Below, piece by piece: positions 7,931-15,269 of a DNA stretch of 50,816 nucleotides (position 1 is the stretch's first letter; every line of letters starts with the position of its first letter). The stretch lies in contig SKQU01000214.1 in assembly GCA_007118855.1 (NCBI GenBank), positions 1 through 50,816 of the forward strand, given 5' to 3'. The position numbers and the translations under genes are program-made. Source of the stretch: Spirochaetaceae bacterium (lineage in GTDB: Bacteria > Spirochaetota > Spirochaetia > DSM-27196 > SLST01). The notes under the pieces are model-generated. The model was not told the origin of the DNA and made no database searches. It was given only the letters and a program-made list of their open reading frames with translations.

Positions 7931-9161
7931 CCGTCATCAGGTATCCTGCAAGCGCTACGAACACTCCGGCCGACCAGCCGAGCATCCTCGCCGGCTCGTA
8001 TTCGGCCCCGCCGGGCTTTCCCGTCACTGAGTCGTATTTCTCCCACAGATGTCCGGTTTCCTCGTACTGGTCGCAGACCGTCTCGAGATACCGTCGCGCA
8101 ACCCGCTTCGCCTGCTCCTGATAGCCGTATCTCGCGAGCCCGAGGCATACCATGAGCTGCACCGGAGGCCATGCGTTCGGGTACCCCCACTGATACCGTG
8201 CGGCGTCGTCGCTCTCGGTACAGGTCGACACGCCGTGCGGCCCCTCGAGTCGGGCGAGCAGCCGAACGGTGCTTCTCGCCTCGTTCTCGGTGGCGATACC
8301 GTAGATGAGCGGCCAGAACGACGCCGCATGCGCGATTCCGGTAGGCTCATCACGGACGAAGTCGTAGTCGTTGAAACCGCCGACCGCCGGATCCCACAGG
8401 TAGCGACGCATGCGGGCGACACGCTCAGCGGCGCGATCGAGCCACTCGGTCACGTCCAGGTCGAGGATCCGGGCGAAACGGGCGAAATTCCTCTCGTACT
8501 CGTACAGGTTGCTGTTGAGGTCTACCGCGGCATGGTCCGCGCATCGTCCCCGGAAACGTGGGGTGAAGTCGTGTCCGCTCTCGGCCTCGGCGATGTAGTG
8601 ATAGCCAACCTCTCGCATCGTTGTCTCGTCGGCAGGCTCCATCCCGAGCCGACGGACGAGTGTCTCGCGGTAGAACTCGGTCAGATCATGGTCGGTCGCC
8701 GAGTGAAGATAGCGGTTCAACCCGATGTCGACCACGCGGTGGGTCATCCAGAACCGGTACTCCTCCACAAGCGGTTCGTGCGCGGCCCGCAGCCAGCCGC
8801 GATCCTCGGTCTTCTCGTACACCTCGCGCACCATCATGGACAGGTACGGCGGCTGTGACCGGTTCAGATGGTAGACGGCATTGCTGTTCGGAACGAACCC
8901 GAATCTGCGGACGAGGTAGAACATGTTCTGGACATTGAACTGCGCGAGATGGACCCGATCGTGACGGATGAGCCCGAGATTCGTGAAGTAGGTGTCCCAG
9001 TAATAGAGCTCCTGAAACCGGTCGGAGGCGCACGGCACGGTGAACTCATACGGCAGATAGAGGCGCGGATGGGCATCATGTCCGACGGACCGGACCGTTG
9101 ATTCCCACTGCCCGCGAATGGTTTGCAGCAGCGGCTCGACTCGTGTGTGCAGATCGTCCAT
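7923..9161 (-). CDS. Trehalase (GH37 family), short cytoplasmic form
   Basis: Glycoside hydrolase family 37 enzymes split alpha,alpha-trehalose into two glucoses. The 412-residue protein contains versions of both trehalase signatures: VPCASDRFQELYYWDTYFT near the N-terminus and QWGYPNAWPPVQ near residue 325, where the usual D after QW is G. SQPPYLSMMVREVYEK, ESGHDF (region of the catalytic Asp) and EKYD (region of the catalytic Glu) are present. It is shorter than Escherichia coli TreA/TreF (about 550) because it starts just before signature 1. There is no signal peptide, so it should act in the cytoplasm. The ATG at 9161 is 6 bases from a -10 box and has no Shine-Dalgarno. Another GH37 specificity is possible given the altered signature. 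Confidence 0.85.
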   Translation of the reverse strand: MDDLHTRVEPLLQTIRGQWESTVRSVGHDAHPRLYLPYEFTVPCASDRFQELYYWDTYFTNLGLIRHDRVHLAQFNVQNMFYLVRRFGFVPNSNAVYHLNRSQPPYLSMMVREVYEKTEDRGWLRAAHEPLVEEYRFWMTHRVVDIGLNRYLHSATDHDLTEFYRETLVRRLGMEPADETTMREVGYHYIAEAESGHDFTPRFRGRCADHAAVDLNSNLYEYERNFARFARILDLDVTEWLDRAAERVARMRRYLWDPAVGGFNDYDFVRDEPTGIAHAASFWPLIYGIATENEARSTVRLLARLEGPHGVSTCTESDDAARYQWGYPNAWPPVQLMVCLGLARYGYQEQAKRVARRYLETVCDQYEETGHLWEKYDSVTGKPGGAEYEPARMLGWSAGVFVALAGYLMTVS

Positions 9162-9167
9162 GACACA

Positions 9168-9195
9168 ATTATGGAGGCTGTACCGGTCTGTGCAA
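9168..9195 (-). promoter_or_regulatory. Promoter of the trehalase gene, apparently leaderless
   Basis: Minus strand TTGCAC (9190-9195), 16 bases, CATAAT (9168-9173), then 6 bases to the ATG. Confidence 0.5.
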
Positions 9196-9245
9196 GGGCC
9201 TTTCGGTGCGAATGTCCCGGCGGACTCGCGCCGATACTCTAGACC

Positions 9246-9740
9246 GTGACGCGACTGCACCGCTTTTCGTGTACCATGACGGTCCTCGCCGTGTCGCTCG
9301 TGCTGGCTTCGTCGCTGGAGGCGCAGCGGATCCCCCCTGTGGAGGCCGTGTCCACCCCGCTGCACTGGGCCGCTGAGAACGCCTTGCTCGGAATGGCATC
9401 AGGCCTGATCGCGAACGGGGCCCTCGTCAGCGCTCCGGACCAGTTCGGCCGCACGCCGCTTCACCTCGCGGTGAGATCGGCGGCCATGATCGAGCTCCTG
9501 CTCGAGGCCGGTGCCGACGTCAATGCGAAGGACATCTTCGCGCGCACGCCGCTTCACGAGGCGCTGCCCTACCCCGACAGCGTCCGCGTCCTGCTCGCGG
9601 CCGGCGCCGATATCCGCGCCGAGGACTCCTTCGGACACACACCGCTTGAACGAACGCTCAGGTACGGTACCGGGTCACGAAACCTGAGGGTGATCGAACT
9701 CCTGATCGCCGCCGGCGCCGGAGCGCCTCGCAGCCGGTAA
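9246..9740 (+). CDS. Exported ankyrin-repeat protein
   Basis: A 164-residue protein with an N-terminal signal peptide (basic start, then TVLAVSLVLASSLEAQ with a plausible cleavage after A-Q or before it) and about four ankyrin repeats, each showing TPLHxA and LLxAGADxxAxDxFGxTPL, for example FGRTPLHLAVR and FARTPLHEALP. Ankyrin repeats bind proteins; no catalytic domain is seen. It is likely periplasmic or secreted. The start may be GTG at 9246, five bases after TACTCT (9235-9240), or the in-frame ATG at 9276, which still leaves a signal peptide. It diverges from trehalase and converges with the aldo/keto reductase. Confidence 0.8.
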   Translation: MTRLHRFSCTMTVLAVSLVLASSLEAQRIPPVEAVSTPLHWAAENALLGMASGLIANGALVSAPDQFGRTPLHLAVRSAAMIELLLEAGADVNAKDIFARTPLHEALPYPDSVRVLLAAGADIRAEDSFGHTPLERTLRYGTGSRNLRVIELLIAAGAGAPRSR

Positions 9741-9747
9741 GCCGGTG

Positions 9748-10569
9748 CTACTCGAGCGGGTAGTGCTTCCAGGGCCCGTCGACAAGCCGCCGGTGATCGT
9801 CGAACGAGTCTATCCGGGATATCTCTTCGGTTGAGAGCGATATGTCGACCGCCGCAAGGTTCGCCGCGAGGTGACCGCGACTCGTCGCCTTGGGTATCAC
9901 GATGATCTCTTTGGCGAGCAGCCACGCAATCGTCGTCTGCGCGGCCGACGCGTCGTGCGCCCGTCCGATCTCAACCATCCGTGCGTCCTGCAACACCTCT
10001 CCCCGGGCGATCGGGCTGTAGGCGGTGATCCGGATGTCGAGCGCCTCACAGGTCTCGAGCAGTTTCTTCTGGAAGAGAAAGGGATGAAACTCCACCTGGT
10101 TCGTCACGATCGGCGCGGGGCTGACCTCGTTCGCCCGGGTAACGAGATCCGCGTTGAAATTGCTGATGCCGATGCTGCGGCTGACCCCGCGGTCGATCAG
10201 TTCCTGCATCGCCGCGAACGTCTCGTCGAACGGCACCTTCCTGTTGGGCCAGTGGATCAGGAGCAAATCGACATACTCCATCTGCAGCTGGTCGCGGATC
10301 TGTGTGCCGAGCTCCAGAACCTGCGACCGGGACTGTTTGCCCAGGGGGACCTTGGTCGTGACGAAGAGCTCCTCGCGCGGCACTCCCGCCTTCGCGATTC
10401 CGGCTGCGACTTGCGCGTGATTCCCGTAGGCGAAGGCGGTGTCGATGTGCCGGTAACCCATCGAAAGCGCGTCGGCAACGCTGGCTGTACATTGCTTCCC
10501 GGTCAGCTCCCAGGTACCAAGCCCGAGCTGAGGGACTGTGCGACCGTCGCGTAGTCTGATGTGTCTCAT
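9748..10569 (-). CDS. Aldo/keto reductase (2,5-diketo-D-gluconate reductase-like)
   Basis: A 273-residue (beta/alpha)8 oxidoreductase that reduces aldehydes and ketones with NADPH. The catalytic tetrad is complete: D43, Y48, K73 and H106 (HIDTAFAYGN, TTKVP, LLIHWP). GISNFN and the C-terminal IPKATSRGHLAANL (cofactor phosphate recognition) are present, and the layout follows the bacterial DkgA/YvgN branch. The natural substrate cannot be told from sequence; methylglyoxal or other reactive aldehydes are usual for this branch. It stands alone on the minus strand, with a -35/-10 pair whose -10 ends 6 bases before the ATG. Seven bases separate its stop from the ankyrin gene. Confidence 0.9.
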   Translation of the reverse strand: MRHIRLRDGRTVPQLGLGTWELTGKQCTASVADALSMGYRHIDTAFAYGNHAQVAAGIAKAGVPREELFVTTKVPLGKQSRSQVLELGTQIRDQLQMEYVDLLLIHWPNRKVPFDETFAAMQELIDRGVSRSIGISNFNADLVTRANEVSPAPIVTNQVEFHPFLFQKKLLETCEALDIRITAYSPIARGEVLQDARMVEIGRAHDASAAQTTIAWLLAKEIIVIPKATSRGHLAANLAAVDISLSTEEISRIDSFDDHRRLVDGPWKHYPLE

Positions 10570-10575
10570 AGGAAA

Positions 10576-10605
10576 AGGCTACTGCGGGCAGAGTGTGCGG
10601 GTCAA
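10576..10605 (-). promoter_or_regulatory. Promoter of the aldo/keto reductase gene, apparently leaderless
   Basis: Minus strand TTGACC (10600-10605), 18 bases, TAGCCT (10576-10581), 6 bases to the ATG at 10569. Confidence 0.55.
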
Positions 10606-10614
10606 AGGAGATCG

Positions 10615-10698
10615 TACCGGCGCTCGGACTTGAACCGAGACGGTGTCGCCACCACCAGATTTTGAGTCTGGCGCGTCTACCAATTTCGCCACGCCGGC
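10615..10698 (-). tRNA. tRNA-Leu (anticodon CAA)
   Basis: An 84-base cloverleaf on the minus strand. Acceptor arms GCCGGCG and CGCCGGT pair with one G-U at the end; the anticodon stem CCAGA/TCTGG encloses CTCAAAA, giving anticodon CAA, which reads UUG. GGTTCAAGTCC is the T loop region and GTGGCGAAATTGGTAGAC the D arm. The long variable arm fits class II tRNA-Leu. The terminal CCA is not encoded, so it must be added after transcription. Confidence 0.93.
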
Positions 10699-10725
10699 AT
10701 GTCAGTGGAGCCCTCGACCCTCGTA

Positions 10726-10754
10726 AAGCTATGCCTGAGTGACAGGCGTGTCAA
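10726..10754 (-). promoter_or_regulatory. Promoter of tRNA-Leu
   Basis: Minus strand TTGACA (10749-10754), 17 bases, TAGCTT (10726-10731), 27 bases upstream of the mature tRNA 5' end. Confidence 0.6.
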
Positions 10755-10780
10755 TGCCTGAACGCCGGTGCACAGGTGTC

Positions 10781-10801
10781 TGCAGCCTGCAGCCTGCAGC
10801 C
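10781..10801 (+). repeat. Heptamer TGCAGCC, three tandem copies
   Basis: Three perfect copies of TGCAGCC end directly against the -35 hexamer of the serA promoter. Confidence 0.9.
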
Positions 10802-10830
10802 TTGCGCCGCCCGGGGGGACCGTGTATGCT
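10802..10830 (+). promoter_or_regulatory. Promoter of serA
   Basis: TTGCGC (10802-10807), 17 bases, TATGCT (10825-10830). The ATG is 20 bases further on with GAGAGAGG before it, so this transcript has a normal short leader. Confidence 0.5.
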
Positions 10831-10849
10831 CGGGCGAGAGAGGCTGACC

Positions 10850-12028
10850 ATGTTCACGATTCGAACCATGAACAAGATCTCGGAGAAAGGTCTCGCACAG
10901 CTGCCGGCGGACCGCTACTCGGTTGACGACAAGGCCGAACAACCGGACGCGCTGCTCGTACGCAGCGCCGACCTGCACGGCGAGTCGTTCTCGGACAACC
11001 TGAAGGCGATTGCGCGCGCAGGAGCGGGAGTGAACAACATCCCGGTCGACCGGTGCAGCGAGGCCGGTATCGTCGTGTTCAACACGCCGGGCGCGAACGC
11101 CAACAGCGTGAAGGAGCTCGTCGTCGCCGGACTCCTGCTCTCCGCGCGCCGCATCCACGAGGGCATCGGGTGGGCCCAGGAACACGCCTCCGATCCGGAG
11201 CTGGGCGCCCTGGTGGAGAAGGAGAAGAAGCGGTTCGCCGGGACCGAGATCATGGACAAGACGCTCGGAGTCGTGGGGCTCGGAGCGATCGGCGTCATGG
11301 TCTCCAACGCGGCGACGGCGCTCGGCATGAGGGTTGTGGGATACGACCCGTATATCACGGTCGTCTCCGCCTGGGGCCTCGCACGCTCGGTTGAGCGGGC
11401 GCAGTCACTCGACGAGCTGCTCGCCGAGGCCGACTATCTCACGCTCCACGTCCCGCTCAATGACACCACGAGGGGGATGATCGGCGCGGCGGAGCTGTCG
11501 ACGATCAAGGCGGGCGCTCGGATTCTGAACTTCGCGCGAAACGGCCTGATTGACGAGGAAGCGCTGCTCAGCGCACTCGACTCCGGACACGTTGCCCGTT
11601 ACGTCACCGACTTCCCATCCGGAGCAATCGCCGCCCACGAGAACGCGCTGCCGGTTCCTCATCTCGGGGCATCCACGGAGGAGGCCGAAGAGAACTGCGC
11701 GGTCATGGCCGCCCGCCAGGTCGGCGACTACCTCGAGAACGGGATCATCACGAACTCCGTGAACTTCCCGGACTGTCGATTGGAGCCGACCGCGCATCAG
11801 CGTATCCTGATCGCCAATCGGAACATCCCCAATATGGTCGGTCAGGCGACGACGATCCTGGCGAACCACTCGATCAACATCCTCAACCTGTTGAACCGGC
11901 ACAGGGGGGAGCTCGCCTACAATATCATTGACATCGACGGCAACGTCACGTCGGCGGCCGTGAAACAACTCGAGGCGATCGACGGCGTGATTTTCGTGCG
12001 CACGATACAGCCGACGCTCGATTCGTGA
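10850..12028 (+). CDS. serA: D-3-phosphoglycerate dehydrogenase
   Basis: SerA oxidises 3-phosphoglycerate to 3-phosphohydroxypyruvate with NAD+, the committed step of serine synthesis. The 392-residue protein has the short layout: substrate domain, inserted NAD-binding domain (LGVVGLGAIGVMVSNAA), and a single C-terminal ACT domain (about 318-392, with NMVGQATTILANHSINILN) that probably senses serine. Catalytic residues are visible in NFARNGLIDEEAL (Arg) and PHLGASTEEAEENC (His). There is no extra ASB domain as in long SerA. The ATG at 10850 has GAGAGAGG seven bases upstream and gives a normal N-terminus; earlier in-frame starts lie within the promoter. serC and serB are not nearby. Confidence 0.93.
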   Translation: MFTIRTMNKISEKGLAQLPADRYSVDDKAEQPDALLVRSADLHGESFSDNLKAIARAGAGVNNIPVDRCSEAGIVVFNTPGANANSVKELVVAGLLLSARRIHEGIGWAQEHASDPELGALVEKEKKRFAGTEIMDKTLGVVGLGAIGVMVSNAATALGMRVVGYDPYITVVSAWGLARSVERAQSLDELLAEADYLTLHVPLNDTTRGMIGAAELSTIKAGARILNFARNGLIDEEALLSALDSGHVARYVTDFPSGAIAAHENALPVPHLGASTEEAEENCAVMAARQVGDYLENGIITNSVNFPDCRLEPTAHQRILIANRNIPNMVGQATTILANHSINILNLLNRHRGELAYNIIDIDGNVTSAAVKQLEAIDGVIFVRTIQPTLDS

Positions 12029-12031
12029 CGG

Positions 12032-12037
12032 TATCTT
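12032..12037 (+). promoter_or_regulatory. Candidate -10 box of the cyclophilin-FKBP gene
   Basis: TATCTT ends 6 bases before the ATG at 12044; no Shine-Dalgarno and only a weak -35. The same hexamer and spacing recur before the gene at 38478. Confidence 0.4.
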
Positions 12038-12043
12038 TCGCCT

Positions 12044-13087
12044 ATGAACAGTAGCACTTTGAGGCTGCGGCGGGCGGCAGTGCGCACCGCGTTGCTCACC
12101 GCCGTGTCGCTGGCAGCCCTGCTCGTGCCGGCATGCGCATCGCCGGGGCGCGACCTGCCCGCGGGACTCTACGCGGAGATCGTCACGAACCGCGGCGAGA
12201 TACTCATTCGTCTTCACCCCGAGCGCGCGCCGCTGACGGTCATGAACTTCGTCGGCCTTGCCGAGGGGACGATAGACAACGACCACGCCCCTGGCCGACC
12301 CTTCTACGACGGTCTGACCTTCCACCGCGTGGAGCCCGGGTTCGTGATTCAGGGCGGAGACCCAAGAGGCAACGGATCGGGCGGCCCCGGCTATCAGTTC
12401 CCCACGGAGACGCATGCGGAGCTCCGCCATGATCGACCGGGAGTGGTCGCGATGGCGAACTCCGGCCCGGACACCAACGGGAGCCAGTTCTACATCACCA
12501 AGGCGCCAACGCCGCACCTCGACGGCGGCTACAACGTCTTTGGAGAGGTGATTGAGGGCATGGACGTCGTCACCAGCATCGTGGCGGGAGACCGGATGCG
12601 AGAGGTGCGGATCATCAGATCCGGTGAGACGGCGACCGGCTATACGGCCTCCACCGAGGAGTTTCTGCAGCTCGTGGCGCAGGTAGAGGAGGAGCGGGAG
12701 GCGGCGCGCCGTCTGGCACGGGAGGCCTCGCTTCGCGACTTGCGCGACCGGTATCCCACGCTGCAGGAGGATGCAAGCGGTCTCCTGCTCGCGCGAATCC
12801 GGGATGGAGCCGGGGAGCTTCCGGGCCAGGGACAAGAGATCGACGTCCACATCGTCTGGTCGCTGCCCGACGGCACGCAGCTCGACAGCACCAGGGATCG
12901 TGACACACCGCACCGGTTCATCTACCTCCGCGATCGCCTCATACCGGGGCTCGAGATGGCAATCGGCACGATGAAAGTCGGCGAACGCACGGTCGCGCTC
13001 GTCCCTCCGGACCTCTGGAGTGCGGGGCGCCCGCCGATGATCCCGGCCGACTCCTATGTCGTGTTCGACATCGAGCGGTTGAAGTAG
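12044..13087 (+). CDS. Dual peptidyl-prolyl isomerase lipoprotein: cyclophilin plus FKBP
   Basis: A 347-residue protein combining two unrelated prolyl isomerases. Residues 1-31 form a lipoprotein signal (basic start, hydrophobic core, VPAC with the lipidated Cys at 31), so it should be anchored to a membrane and act on exported proteins. Residues about 40-195 are a cyclophilin with FHRVEPGFVIQGGDP, MANSGPDTNGSQFYI and LDGGYNVFGEVIEGMDVV. A charged helical linker follows (about 205-238). Residues about 245-347 match FKBP: GQEIDVHIVWSLPDG, IPGLEMAIGTMKVGE and PADSYVVFDIERLK. Some FKBP active-site aromatics are not obvious, so that half may bind rather than catalyse. Such cyclophilin-FKBP fusions are known from Treponema denticola and some flavobacteria. 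It stops four bases before the convergent cyclase gene. Confidence 0.85.
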   Translation: MNSSTLRLRRAAVRTALLTAVSLAALLVPACASPGRDLPAGLYAEIVTNRGEILIRLHPERAPLTVMNFVGLAEGTIDNDHAPGRPFYDGLTFHRVEPGFVIQGGDPRGNGSGGPGYQFPTETHAELRHDRPGVVAMANSGPDTNGSQFYITKAPTPHLDGGYNVFGEVIEGMDVVTSIVAGDRMREVRIIRSGETATGYTASTEEFLQLVAQVEEEREAARRLAREASLRDLRDRYPTLQEDASGLLLARIRDGAGELPGQGQEIDVHIVWSLPDGTQLDSTRDRDTPHRFIYLRDRLIPGLEMAIGTMKVGERTVALVPPDLWSAGRPPMIPADSYVVFDIERLK

Positions 13088-13091
13088 CCTG

Positions 13092-15176
13092 CTACTCGAG
13101 CTCCCTGTACCCGGCACGCAGATCCTCGAGGTACCGACTGAGCTCGCGCGAAGTCTCCTCGAGCGCGGAGACCGACGGCGCATCCTGGTCACTCGAGACG
13201 CTTCGCATCCGGGCAAGGTCGATCTCCATCTGCTTGAGCTGGTTCAGGCTTGACGACAGGCGAAGACGGAGCATCTCCTGCTCGTGCTTCAGCTCGGCGT
13301 ACGAACGCTGCTGTTCACGGATCTGCTCTATGGAGCGGTCGTACTCGGCAATGAGCTTCACGCTCGAGGTCTCCTCCCGTTGCTTCTGCAGGGTCAGAAG
13401 ATCACGCTCGAGGGCAGCGAGCGGGATGCCGCGCGCAATCTCGTCGATCTCCCGGCTCGTCTGGTCGAGCCGCCTGATCTGATCGACGTAGTCGCTGAGC
13501 ACCGGTTCGAAGTCGGCGCCAAGCGGTGACCCATCCGGCAAGGCGTCGATCACGGTCACAAGACGTCGACGGATCGACTCCGCCTCCGCACTGAGCCCGT
13601 CCGCCGGAGCCGGCTGTCCGCGGCGGGCCTGACGCCCGACGGCCGCAGCCGCTCGCCCGCCGATGCGGGCCCCGAGCTCCCGCAGCCGCTTGCGCAGGCG
13701 TCGCTCGCGGGCCCGGTAGGCCGGAAAGTGGGTCAGCAGTCCGATCCCCATGAAGGCCACCGGGAAGATCGACCACATGAAACCGGGCGACGTTATCAGA
13801 TTGAGCGACACGAGAAACACGCACGTCGCGACATTCGAGACGAGATGACCGCGCCACGAGCTGCGGTTCTTCGCGTACTTGCGATAGAGCCGCAGTTGCT
13901 CACGCGTGAGGCCCTCCGCCTCGTCGAGCTCCCGGCTCTCGTGCATCCTGTCGCTGACCCCCGCATAGTGGCTCGCCAGTCCGATCCCCCATGCCAGGAG
14001 GGGGATGAGGAACCAGGGAAAGCCCGCTCCAGCAACGGTCAGCCAGAGGAGGAACAGCCCCCCGTTGACCCCCAGATACGACACGAGATGGGCCCGGAAG
14101 CCTGCCTTTTCCTTGGCTGCGACGCCGGCCACATGATCCTTGTAGTCCTCAATGAGTGGATCATGGCTGGTATCGGGTGGCGGCTCCCGGAGCGCCCGGT
14201 CCCAGCCGCTTCGCGACCCACCGGCTCCTTCGTCATCAAGGTCGTCGTCACGCTCCCGTGGCCGGTCCCCACCTCCTTGCCGCGCGGCGCTTCCGCGCAC
14301 ATCGTCGTCGGATCGTGCGCGCGTGAGGAACCCCTTCTGCACGAGCGACTCGAGCCCACGCTCGACGGCCGGACCGCGGGCAGGAAGGCGTCCGCGTATC
14401 TCGTCGACCGAGATCCGTCGTCCGGCTCTCTTGATCTCCTGCAGTACAAGCGATTTGAGCTCGTTGAAGTCGGCGTACTCCGATGTGGCGAGGTTCTCGG
14501 CGAGAACACGTGCCGGTGAGCGGGGACGTGTGTCGGTCGGGGTGTCGGCGGCGGTCGGGGTGTCCTCGGGCGCGCGGGATCGCGCGGGGTCACCCGTCGG
14601 CCGAACGACGCCGTCCGGCTCGTCGAGCTCGTCTCCCGGCAGGCGGATTTCCGCGAGCCCGGAGACGGAGATCTCGTACGCATCGATCTCGCGGGCGACG
14701 CCTCGGAGTCGCACCTGCCCCAGGTGCGTCATCAGAAGCGGGATCTTGTCTGCCACGAGATGGTAGACATCCCGGGAGACACAGATCCGGCCCGGCCGGG
14801 CCAGGCTCTGCAGCCGGGTCACGACGGTCACGCCGTCACCAATCGCGTCATCCTCGAGGAAATGTATGTCACCCAGATGCACACCGATCCGCAGCCGAAG
14901 CGGCAGGTCGGGGGCGGCTTCATTGTGCACGCCGACGGCTTCCTGGATCTCAGCCGCGCATCTCACGGCGGCGACGGCGCTGGGAAACTCGCACAGCAGT
15001 GCATCGCCCACCGTCTTGATCACCCTGCCCCTGTACGCCTCCACGGTCTCGCGCACGAGTCTGCTCTGCGTCGCGAGAAGGTCGAGTGTGCCGGTCTCGT
15101 CACGCTCGAGCATTCGAGTGAATCCCACGATGTCGGTGAACATAACCGCCGCGAGGCGGTGACCGGTCCGCTCCAT
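13092..15176 (-). CDS. Class III adenylate/guanylate cyclase with winged helix-like region, two 2TM domains and coiled coil
   Basis: A 694-residue protein with a cyclase at its N-terminus. Residues 7-170 are a class III catalytic domain: metal-binding Asp D15 (MFTDIVGFT) and D58 (IKTVGDALLCEF), Lys54 as in ATP-specific enzymes, and transition-state Arg R121. The usual transition-state Asn is Thr117 (GDGVTVVTRL). After an acidic, Pro/Thr-rich linker, about 230-285 looks like a winged helix. Two copies of a 2TM domain follow (about 355-405 and 432-480, each HLVS..., paired hydrophobic segments, GIGLxxHxxA). The last 160 residues are a strong coiled coil. It probably makes a cyclic nucleotide at the membrane, but the Thr117 change could lower activity. 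It is near cardiolipin synthase on the same strand. Confidence 0.85.
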   Translation of the reverse strand: MERTGHRLAAVMFTDIVGFTRMLERDETGTLDLLATQSRLVRETVEAYRGRVIKTVGDALLCEFPSAVAAVRCAAEIQEAVGVHNEAAPDLPLRLRIGVHLGDIHFLEDDAIGDGVTVVTRLQSLARPGRICVSRDVYHLVADKIPLLMTHLGQVRLRGVAREIDAYEISVSGLAEIRLPGDELDEPDGVVRPTGDPARSRAPEDTPTAADTPTDTRPRSPARVLAENLATSEYADFNELKSLVLQEIKRAGRRISVDEIRGRLPARGPAVERGLESLVQKGFLTRARSDDDVRGSAARQGGGDRPRERDDDLDDEGAGGSRSGWDRALREPPPDTSHDPLIEDYKDHVAGVAAKEKAGFRAHLVSYLGVNGGLFLLWLTVAGAGFPWFLIPLLAWGIGLASHYAGVSDRMHESRELDEAEGLTREQLRLYRKYAKNRSSWRGHLVSNVATCVFLVSLNLITSPGFMWSIFPVAFMGIGLLTHFPAYRARERRLRKRLRELGARIGGRAAAAVGRQARRGQPAPADGLSAEAESIRRRLVTVIDALPDGSPLGADFEPVLSDYVDQIRRLDQTSREIDEIARGIPLAALERDLLTLQKQREETSSVKLIAEYDRSIEQIREQQRSYAELKHEQEMLRLRLSSSLNQLKQMEIDLARMRSVSSDQDAPSVSALEETSRELSRYLEDLRAGYRELE

Positions 15177-15214
15177 TGGTGCTCACAATAGGCTCGCGCG
15201 ACCGCAGCGTCAAC

Positions 15215-15254
15215 CCGGAAGCACCGCCGGAAGCACCGCCGGAAGCACCGCCGG
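15215..15254 (+). repeat. 12-base tandem repeat CCGGAAGCACCG
   Basis: Three perfect copies (15215-15250) plus CCGG of a fourth fill the gap between the cls stop and the cyclase start, about 38 bases upstream of the cyclase start codon. A 12-base unit keeps any frame, so it may be a remnant of coding sequence or a slippage tract. Confidence 0.9.
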
Positions 15255-15269
15255 CGGGGCCGCCCGGCT

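Noticed and set aside
11405-13216. A 603-codon minus-strand open frame opposite serA and the cyclophilin-FKBP gene
   Set aside because: It is antisense to two clear genes and its translation is rich in Arg/His/Asp without domains, as expected of a GC-rich shadow frame.
15215-15254. CRISPR-like array
   Set aside because: Units are 12 bases, directly joined with no spacers, and no cas gene is present.
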